A stretch of DNA of 64,000 nt, taken from the NCBI RefSeq assembly GCF_001570545.1, contig NZ_BBXD01000009.1:806001-870000 (forward strand), written 5' to 3'. Source of the stretch: Herbidospora mongoliensis (GTDB taxonomy: Bacteria > Actinomycetota > Actinomycetes > Streptosporangiales > Streptosporangiaceae). Position numbers and translations under genes: made by a program. Positions 58,255-64,000 of this stretch are shown here, one piece after another (position 1 is the stretch's first letter; every line of letters begins with the position of its first letter). The notes beneath the pieces were generated by a model, which was not told the DNA's origin, searched no databases, and was given only the letters and a program-made list of their open reading frames with translations.

Positions 58255-59166
58255 ATGGACGCGATCGCGGAGGTCCGGGCGTTCAACCGCTTCTACACCG
58301 AGGTCATCGGCGTGCTGGGACCGGGCATGCACGACTCCCCCTATTCACTGACAGAGGCCAGGATCCTGTACGAACTGGGCCAGACCTCCAGCCCGATGGA
58401 GACCGGCGAGATCCGGCGCCTGCTCGGCATCGACGCCGGTTACCTCAGCCGGCTGCTGACCCGGCTGGAGTCCGAGGGGCTGGTGACCCGGGAACGCGCC
58501 GATCACGACGCCCGCCGTCAGGTCGTGTCCCTGACGGAGTCCGGCACGACGACATACGCGGATCTCGACCAGAAGTCGGCGGCCCAGGTCGCCGGCCTGA
58601 TCGACGGAGTGGAGCTTCCACGCCTCCTGACCAGCATGGCCACGATCCGGGAGATCCTCGGCGGCGGGCCCCGCAGTGACACCGTCGTCATCCGGGCGCC
58701 GCGCCCCGGCGACCTGGGCTGGGTGGTGCAGCGGCACGGCGCGATCTACACGCGCGAGCAGGGCTGGGGGCCCGATTTCGAGGCGTTGGTCGCCCGGATC
58801 TGCGCCGACTTCCTCGACAATCTCGACGACCCGGGCCAGGGCGGGTGGATCGCCGAGGTCGACGGGCGCCGGGCGGGGTGCGTGTTCTGTGTCAGGAAAG
58901 ACGGCGAGACGGCGCAGTTGCGGCTGCTGCTGGTGGAGCCGTGGGCGCGCGGGCGCGGCGTGGGCGCCCGGCTGGTCGAGGAGTGCCTGCGGTTCGCCGC
59001 CGACGCCGGATACACGCGGATCCGGCTGTGGACGCGCGACGTGCTGACCGCCGCCCGGCGGATCTACCAGGCGGCGGGCTTCGAGGTCACCGGCACCGAG
59101 CAGGCCGAGGGGTTCGTGGACGAGATCTGGGAGCGGGATATTTCCGGCTTTACTGATAGGAATTAG
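58255..59166 (+). CDS. MarR-GNAT fusion protein
   Basis: A 303-residue two-domain protein. The N-terminal MarR winged helix (about residues 1-145) has LTEARILYELGQ, MDTGEI-like METGEIRRLLGIDAGYLSRLLTRLESEGLV and RERADHDARRQVVSLTESG. The C-terminal GNAT domain (about 150-300) has LRLLLVEPWARGRGVGARLVEECLRFA and RRIYQAAGFEVTG. Such fusions are known, but their acetylation targets are mostly unknown. GAGGAG precedes ATG 58255; a palindrome upstream suggests autoregulation and control of the divergent lactonase. Confidence 0.93.
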   Translation: MDAIAEVRAFNRFYTEVIGVLGPGMHDSPYSLTEARILYELGQTSSPMETGEIRRLLGIDAGYLSRLLTRLESEGLVTRERADHDARRQVVSLTESGTTTYADLDQKSAAQVAGLIDGVELPRLLTSMATIREILGGGPRSDTVVIRAPRPGDLGWVVQRHGAIYTREQGWGPDFEALVARICADFLDNLDDPGQGGWIAEVDGRRAGCVFCVRKDGETAQLRLLLVEPWARGRGVGARLVEECLRFAADAGYTRIRLWTRDVLTAARRIYQAAGFEVTGTEQAEGFVDEIWERDISGFTDRN

Positions 59167-59177
59167 CGGAATAAGAT
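59149..59177 (+). promoter_or_regulatory. Promoter of the sulfonate operon, probably leaderless
   Basis: TTTACT (59149-59154), a 17-bp spacer and TAAGAT (59172-59177) resemble a sigma-A promoter. The -10 ends 7 nt before the ATG at 59185, so transcription probably starts at or next to the first codon. Confidence 0.55.
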
Positions 59178-59184
59178 CCGGGGC

Positions 59185-60249
59185 ATGCGGTTCCACTGGT
59201 TCCTCCCGACCTCGGGCGACGGCCACTACGTGCGTCCCGCGACCACCACGGTCGCGGCCGGCGCGGCGCCGGTCCGGCAGCCCACGCTCAAATACCTGAC
59301 CCAGGTCGCCCTCGCCGCGGAAGAGGCCGGCTTCGAGGCCGCGCTGACCCCGGTCGGCCTGGGCTGCCCCGACCCGCTCGTCACCTGCGCGGCCGTGGCG
59401 GCCCGGACCGACCGGCTCGGCATCCTGGTCGCCTTCCGGCCCGGCTTCACGCTGCCGACCCTGCTCGCCCAGCAGGCCGAGGCGTTCCAGGAGATCAGCG
59501 GCGGCCGGCTGCGCCTCAACGTGGTCACCGGCGGCGACCCGGTGGAGCAGCGCGCCTACGGCGACTTCCTGAACCACGACGAGCGCTACGCCCGGACCGC
59601 CGAATACCTCCACGTGCTGCGCCGCACCTGGGAGGGCGTGCCCTTCTCCTTCACCGGCGACCACTACCGGGTCGAGAACGCGGGCCTGGCCACGCCGCTG
59701 GCCAACCCGCCGGAGATCTACTTCGGCGGCGCGTCCCCGGCGGCCGAGCGGGTCGCGGCCGAGCACGCCGACGTCTACCTGATGTGGGGCGAACCCCCGG
59801 CGATGATCGCCGAGCGCCTGGAGCGCATGCGCAAGCTGACGGCCGAGACCGGCCGCACCCTGCGCTACGGCATCCGCCTGCACATCATCGCCCGCGACAC
59901 CTCCGAGGAGGCCTGGGCCTACGCCCGCCACCTGCTCTCGGGCATGGACCCCGACCGGATCACCGCCGCCCAGGCCCGCTTCGCCCGGATGGACTCGGTC
60001 GGCCAGGCCCGCATGGCCGGGCTGCACGGCGGCAGCGCCGACAACCTGGAGATCTCCCCCGGGCTGTGGGCCGGTGTCGGGCTGGTGCGCGAAGGCGCCG
60101 GGACCGCCCTCGTGGGGTCCTACGCCGAAGTGGCCCAGAAGATCCGCGAGTACGCCGCGCTCGGCCTCGACGAGTTCATCCTGTCGGGCTGGCCGCACCT
60201 GGAGGAGTCGGTCCGGGCCGGCGAGTTCCTGCTGCCGCTGCTCAAATGA
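59185..60249 (+). CDS. FMNH2-dependent alkanesulfonate monooxygenase-like (LLM class) enzyme
   Basis: A 354-residue bacterial-luciferase-like monooxygenase close to SsuD. It keeps FHWFLPTSGDGHYV, LVAFRPGFTLPTLLAQQAEAFQEISGGRLRLNVVTGGDP, FTGDHYRVENA and EIYFGGASPAAERVAAEHADVYLMWGEP. With the ABC transporter that follows it probably releases sulfite from sulfonates, using FMNH2 from a reductase elsewhere. Its stop overlaps the permease start (ATGA). Confidence 0.9.
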   Translation: MRFHWFLPTSGDGHYVRPATTTVAAGAAPVRQPTLKYLTQVALAAEEAGFEAALTPVGLGCPDPLVTCAAVAARTDRLGILVAFRPGFTLPTLLAQQAEAFQEISGGRLRLNVVTGGDPVEQRAYGDFLNHDERYARTAEYLHVLRRTWEGVPFSFTGDHYRVENAGLATPLANPPEIYFGGASPAAERVAAEHADVYLMWGEPPAMIAERLERMRKLTAETGRTLRYGIRLHIIARDTSEEAWAYARHLLSGMDPDRITAAQARFARMDSVGQARMAGLHGGSADNLEISPGLWAGVGLVREGAGTALVGSYAEVAQKIREYAALGLDEFILSGWPHLEESVRAGEFLLPLLK

Positions 60250-61007
60250 ACCTCGCCCTGCGCCTGGGGGCCGTGGTCTTCCTGCTGGCCGTCTGGCAGG
60301 TGGTGGCGTGGCTGAAGATCTGGCCGCCGGTGTTCGTGCCCGAACCCCTGTCGGTCTGGAAGCAGTTCATCCGCACCTCCACCGAGGGCTACAGCGACTA
60401 CACGCTGGCCGGTCACCTGCTGGCCAGCCTGCGCCGGATCGTCCTCGGCTGCCTCTACGGGATCAGCGGCGGCATCGTACTCGGGCTGCTCATCGGGGTC
60501 GTACCGGTGCTGCGGACGCTGCTCAACCCGCTGGTGACCTTCGTCCGCACCCTGCCGCCGCTGGCCTATCTGAGCCTGCTCGTCATCTGGTTCGGGATCG
60601 GCGAGGAGCCGAAGGTGTGGCTGCTGCTGCTCGCCGCGCTGCCGCCGGTGGCGGTCGCCACCGCCGACGCGGTCCGGGGCGTGCACGAGGACTACCTGAA
60701 CGCGGCCCGCTCGCTCGGCGCCCGCCCGTGGGAGATCCCCTATCGGGTGGTGCTGCCCAGCGCGCTGCCGGAGATCGTGACGGGGGTGCGGGTGGCGGTC
60801 GGGGTGGCGTACACGACCGTCGTCGCGGCCGAGACCATCAACGGCGTACCCGGCATCGGGGGCATGGTGCGCGACGCCCAGCGCTACAACCACACCGACG
60901 TGGTGGTGCTGGGGATCATCGTGATCGGCCTGTCCGGGCTGCTCATCGACTATCTGCTGCAAACGCTCGACCGGCGGCTCGTGCCCTGGCGCGGCCGTCA
61001 CATCTGA
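60246..61007 (+). CDS. ABC transporter permease, sulfonate/taurine type
   Basis: A 253-residue inner-membrane protein with about six helices. The EAA loop that contacts the ATPase is visible at about residues 155-185 (LNAARSLGARPWEIPYRVVLPSALPEIVTGVRVAVG). It resembles SsuC/TauC. ATG 60246 overlaps the monooxygenase stop by 4 bp; the frame also extends upstream but only over that gene. Confidence 0.92.
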   Translation: MNLALRLGAVVFLLAVWQVVAWLKIWPPVFVPEPLSVWKQFIRTSTEGYSDYTLAGHLLASLRRIVLGCLYGISGGIVLGLLIGVVPVLRTLLNPLVTFVRTLPPLAYLSLLVIWFGIGEEPKVWLLLLAALPPVAVATADAVRGVHEDYLNAARSLGARPWEIPYRVVLPSALPEIVTGVRVAVGVAYTTVVAAETINGVPGIGGMVRDAQRYNHTDVVVLGIIVIGLSGLLIDYLLQTLDRRLVPWRGRHI

Positions 61008-61020
61008 AGGAGCCCCCCAC

Positions 61021-62007
61021 ATGAAACGCGTCATCGCGGCGCTGTTGGTGCTGGCCACCGCCTGCTCCTCCCCCGCCGAGTCACCTGGCGAGAAGAAGAC
61101 GGTCCTGCGGATCGGCTACCAGCTCATCCCCAACGGCGACCTGATCGTGAAAGACCAGAAGTGGCTGGAGCAGGCGCTCCCCGGCACCGAGGTCACCTGG
61201 GCCAAGTTCGATTCCGGCGGTGACGTCAACACCGCGATGATCGCGGGCGCCATCGACATCGGCCTGGCCGGCAGCAGCCCCGTGACCCGTGGCCTCTCCG
61301 CGCCGCTGAACATCCCCTACCGGGTGCCGTGGATCTTCGACGTGATCGGCGACAACGAGGCCCTGGTCGCCAAGAAGGAGATCACCTCGGTCGCCGGGCT
61401 GGCCGGCAAGACGATCGGGACCCCGTTCGCCTCGACCGCCCACTACAGCCTCCTCGCGGTCCTCGCCGAGGCCGGCGTGACCGACGCCAAGGTCATCGAC
61501 CTCCAGCCGCCGGACATCCAGGCGGCGTGGACCCGGGGCGACATCGACGCCGCCTACGTGTGGACGCCGGTCCTGGCCGAGCTGGAGAAGGACGGCGCCG
61601 TGCTGGCCACCAGCCGCGAGCTGGCCGCCAAGGGCAAACTGACCGCCGACCTGGCCGTGGTCCGCAACGAGTTCGCCACCCAGCACCCCGAGATCCTGGC
61701 GGAGTGGCTCAAGCAGCAGGACCGCGCGGTCAAGCTCACCCGCAGCGACACCCCGGCAGCGGCGGCGGCCATCGGCCGCCAGCTCAACCTCGACCCGGCC
61801 GAGGCGACCCGCCAGCTCGGCCAGCTCGTCCTCCTCGACGCCACCGAGCAGCGCTCCCCCGAATACCTGGGGACCACCGAGGCCCCGGGCAAACTCGCGG
61901 AGAACCTCCGCAGCGCGGCGGAGTTCCTGGTCGGCCAGAAGCAACTGGACGCGGTGCCTGAGCTGACGGTCTTCCAGAAGGGCCTCCTGACCGATGCCCT
62001 CCCCTGA
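61021..62007 (+). CDS. ABC transporter substrate-binding lipoprotein, sulfonate/taurine type
   Basis: A 328-residue lipoprotein: short signal MKRVIAALLVLATAC with a lipobox ending at Cys15. The mature part is a TauA/SsuA-like two-lobed binding protein (IGLAGSSPVTRGLS, GKTIGTPFASTAHYSLL, DIQAAWTRGDIDAAYVWTPVLAEL). The ligand is probably an alkanesulfonate or taurine, judged from neighbours. GGAG lies 8 nt before the ATG. It overlaps the ATPase gene by 14 bp. Confidence 0.93.
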   Translation: MKRVIAALLVLATACSSPAESPGEKKTVLRIGYQLIPNGDLIVKDQKWLEQALPGTEVTWAKFDSGGDVNTAMIAGAIDIGLAGSSPVTRGLSAPLNIPYRVPWIFDVIGDNEALVAKKEITSVAGLAGKTIGTPFASTAHYSLLAVLAEAGVTDAKVIDLQPPDIQAAWTRGDIDAAYVWTPVLAELEKDGAVLATSRELAAKGKLTADLAVVRNEFATQHPEILAEWLKQQDRAVKLTRSDTPAAAAAIGRQLNLDPAEATRQLGQLVLLDATEQRSPEYLGTTEAPGKLAENLRSAAEFLVGQKQLDAVPELTVFQKGLLTDALP

Positions 62008-62725
62008 GCCGGCCATCGAGCTCCGGGCGGTGACGCGGGTCTACCGCGACCGCCCGGCGCTCGGGCCGATCGATCTGGCCATCCCCGCCGGGGAGTTCCT
62101 GACCGTGGTCGGGCCCTCCGGCTGCGGCAAGAGCACCTTGCTGAGCCTGGTGGCGGGGTTCGCCCCGCCCACGGCGGGGACCGTGCTGGCCGATGGTGCG
62201 CCGGTGACCAGGCCGGGTCCTTCGCGGGGCGTGGTGTTCCAGCAGCCCCGGCTGTTCCCGTGGCTGTCCGTCGCCGGGAACATCGGGTTCGGGCTGCGGC
62301 GGCTGAGCCGGTCCGAGCGCGCCGCGCGGGTGGCCGAACTGCTGGCCATGACCGGCCTGGAGAACGCGGCCAGGCTGAAGCCCTACGAGCTGTCGGGCGG
62401 CATGCGGCAGCGGGCCGCCATCGCGCGGGCGCTGGCGCCCCGGCCCAAGGTGCTGCTGATGGACGAACCCTTCGGCGCGCTCGACGCCTTCGCGCGGGAG
62501 CGCATGCAGGAGGAGGTCCGCGAGCTGTGGCGGAGCACCGGGGTGACGATTCTGTTCATCACCCACGACGTCACCGAGGCGACGACCCTGGGGACCCGGG
62601 TGATCGCCCTGGCGGGGCCGCCGGGGCTGATCACGCTCGACGCGCGGGTCAGCGAGGGGCTGCGCGAGAAGGTCGAAGCCGCGATCCGGGACGCCGCCTC
62701 GGCGCGGGCCGGGGTGGCCTCGTGA
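61994..62725 (+). CDS. ABC transporter ATP-binding protein, sulfonate/taurine type
   Basis: A 243-residue ATPase with Walker [12 protein letters not shown]-loop [10 protein letters not shown], signature [15 protein letters not shown], Walker [13 protein letters not shown] and switch His in [11 protein letters not shown]. The [11 protein letters not shown]-loop context is typical of SsuB/TauB-type importers. It completes the four-gene operon and converges on the PhoX-like gene with a 16-bp gap. Confidence 0.95.
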   Translation: MPSPEPAIELRAVTRVYRDRPALGPIDLAIPAGEFLTVVGPSGCGKSTLLSLVAGFAPPTAGTVLADGAPVTRPGPSRGVVFQQPRLFPWLSVAGNIGFGLRRLSRSERAARVAELLAMTGLENAARLKPYELSGGMRQRAAIARALAPRPKVLLMDEPFGALDAFARERMQEEVRELWRSTGVTILFITHDVTEATTLGTRVIALAGPPGLITLDARVSEGLREKVEAAIRDAASARAGVAS

Positions 62726-62741
62726 GGTCGTACAGAGGAAA

Positions 62742-63722
62742 TCAGCCTTTGAAGGGACCGGTCACCTCGTAGGTGACTCCCCCGGTGCGGGAGGAGAAGT
62801 AGAGGCGTTCCCCGTCGGGGGAGAACGCGAGGCCGGCGATGGACTTCTCCGGGCCGTCGAGGCGCAGGAGTGAGGTCACCACGCCGTCGGCGTCGATGAT
62901 GTTGATCTCGCCGCCGGGGGTGACGAACAGGTCGCCGGCGCCGGCCAGCAGGCGCGGGTCGGCGCCGTAGAGGACGGACAGTTCGCCCGCCGCCGGGTCG
63001 TAGGACCAGACCCGGTCGTCGTCGGTGGAGAAGTAGCAGAAGCCCCCGGACGTGGAGCACCGGCCGGCGCGCCGGAAGCGGGCCGCGCCGGGAAGCTGGT
63101 CGCGGGTAGGGGCGTCGGTCGCCGACGGGTTGGGCACGCGGGCCCAGGTCACCGGTCCTGGGCCGGTGCCGAGCATGACCTCCAGGACCCCCGTCGTCAG
63201 GTCGCCCCAGTCGTCGGGGCGGAACCGGTAGAGGCAGCCCTCGGGGTGGTCTTCGGTCAGGTAGATGACCTGGCGGACCTCGTCGCAGACGGCGCTCTCG
63301 TGCCGGAACAGGCCCATGGCCGGGCGGGGCATGGCGGCGAAGTGGCCGTAGGGGTCGCATTCGAAGACCCGGCCGCGGCCGGTGTCCTCGCACGACAGCC
63401 ACGTGTTCCACGACGTCGCGCCCCCGGCGCGGTTGCTGTCGGTGCCCGACAGGATGCGGTAGCCGCTGCGGATCGACCCGTCGGGGCCGAACTTGAGTGC
63501 CGAGACGCCGCCGAGCAGCGGGATCTCGGAGTTGGAGACGTAGATCCAGCCGTCGCCGTCGGCGAAGCACGCGCCGTTCTCGGGCGCCTGGTGCCAGGTC
63601 ACCCCGCCGACCCGTTCGCCGGTGCGGCCGACCACCCGGCTGGTGAAGCCCTCGGCCAGCTCGATCGCCGGATCACCAGGTGTCTTCATCCGCGCCGCGA
63701 ACCTCCCCGAACCGGCAGCCAT
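62742..63722 (-). CDS. PhoX/DUF839-type beta-propeller protein
   Basis: A 326-residue protein resembling the alkaline phosphatase PhoX/DUF839 family: GGVTWHQAPENGACF, YVSNSEIPLLGGVSALKF, NRAGGATSWNTWLSCEDTGRGRVFECDPYG and FCYFSTDDDRVWSYD. It is shorter than true PhoX and I see no Tat signal, so it may be a cytoplasmic paralogue without phosphatase activity. ATG 63722 has GGGAGG 4 nt upstream, making it preferable to upstream in-frame starts. Confidence 0.85.
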   Translation of the reverse strand: MAAGSGRFAARMKTPGDPAIELAEGFTSRVVGRTGERVGGVTWHQAPENGACFADGDGWIYVSNSEIPLLGGVSALKFGPDGSIRSGYRILSGTDSNRAGGATSWNTWLSCEDTGRGRVFECDPYGHFAAMPRPAMGLFRHESAVCDEVRQVIYLTEDHPEGCLYRFRPDDWGDLTTGVLEVMLGTGPGPVTWARVPNPSATDAPTRDQLPGAARFRRAGRCSTSGGFCYFSTDDDRVWSYDPAAGELSVLYGADPRLLAGAGDLFVTPGGEINIIDADGVVTSLLRLDGPEKSIAGLAFSPDGERLYFSSRTGGVTYEVTGPFKG

Positions 63723-63874
63723 GGGACCTCCCTCACAATTCACGCTACGCGCGGCAGGCGGGGACAGTCGAACCGAGCTATGTGAACTTCCGGGGAATCG
63801 GCACGGGTCCCCGGGCAAAACTTTGCCCAAACCACGGGCAGCGGGGTCCTGGACCATTCCTAAAGTGATCGGCC

Positions 63875-64000
63875 ATGCCCCTCTCTCCCGACGTGATCGC
63901 CCCGGCGGTCACTTCGCGCCGTGCTCTCGTGTTCCTCGACCAGGATCCACCGGCCCGGCGACTGGCGAGTGCCCTCAGATCCTCCGGCTACGCGGTCGAG
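63875..64000 (+). CDS. Partial gene at right edge, possibly a receiver-domain protein
   Basis: Forty-two codons from ATG 63875 stay open to the window end. The stretch ALVFLDQDPPARRLASALRS looks like the first strand and helix of a CheY-like receiver (usual pattern LxVDDDPxxRRLLxxxLxxxGY), with DQD in place of the acidic pair. Too little is visible to be sure; no ribosome-binding site is evident. Confidence 0.45.
   Translation, partial: MPLSPDVIAPAVTSRRALVFLDQDPPARRLASALRSSGYAVE

Overview
The window is about 64 kb of very GC-rich (roughly 70%) chromosome from an actinomycete. Developmental regulator BldD, actinobacterial integration host factor mIHF, a catalytically degenerate PriA, a PASTA kinase, GTG starts and dense ATGA/GTGA gene overlaps all point to Actinomycetota. 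The gene order and the dispersed non-coding repeats look most like a Streptosporangiales genus (Nonomuraea/Streptosporangium type); the genus is inference. No rRNA, tRNA, CRISPR array, transposase or prophage was seen.

1-19.3 kb: a minus-strand housekeeping block. Read in transcription order it is pyrR-pyrB-pyrC-carA-carB-pyrK-pyrD-pyrF (UMP synthesis, with a PyrR-binding hairpin beside the pyrR ribosome-binding site), then mihF-gmk-rpoZ, coaBC, a small orphan, metK, priA and a hypothetical gene that runs off the left edge. The 505-bp gap between rpoZ and coaBC holds two repeat-like elements, one with a second copy near 26.8 kb. PriA carries a low-complexity insert with an 18-residue tandem repeat.

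19.3-26.9 kb: bldD behind several inverted repeats, a small membrane protein, arginine deiminase with a tandem universal stress protein, an HxlR regulator with an FMN reductase, a HEPN protein with an upstream LexA-like site, an L,D-transpeptidase, a YbaK-type deacylase and a GNAT enzyme.

26.9-35.6 kb: metF, a polyprenyl synthase, thiE and an Rv2175c homologue, then an FAD oxidoreductase, a TPP-riboswitch-controlled thiO-thiS-thiG operon and a PknL/PknB-like PASTA kinase. This resembles the M. tuberculosis Rv2172c-Rv2176 neighbourhood.

35.6-43.3 kb: a nine-gene purine (urate/allantoin) degradation operon on the minus strand, almost every junction overlapping or abutting: uraD-uraH-uricase-XDH FAD subunit-XDH FeS subunit-8-oxoguanine deaminase-type enzyme-glycerate kinase-allantoinase-allantoicase. 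The molybdopterin subunit of xanthine dehydrogenase is absent. An inverted repeat in the promoter gap is a candidate operator.

43.3-53 kb: endonuclease IV, an orphan LytTR regulator, a sulfite-oxidase-like molybdoenzyme, a DAHP synthase behind a complete attenuator (leader peptide with consecutive Phe-Trp-Tyr codons and a 17-bp terminator), an MFS exporter, thiI, a NarL-type two-component system, an MHYT membrane sensor and phosphofructokinase.

53-64 kb: glycerol kinase divergent from pfkA across a perfect DasR-type palindrome; a TTA-containing membrane protein joining a degenerate P-loop-like region to an extracellular type-1 periplasmic binding domain; a lactonase; a MarR-GNAT fusion; a sulfonate-type monooxygenase/ABC operon; a PhoX-like protein; and a partial gene at the right edge. 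The most notable items are the aromatic attenuator, the receptor-like fusion protein, the urate operon with its missing subunit, and the repeat elements.
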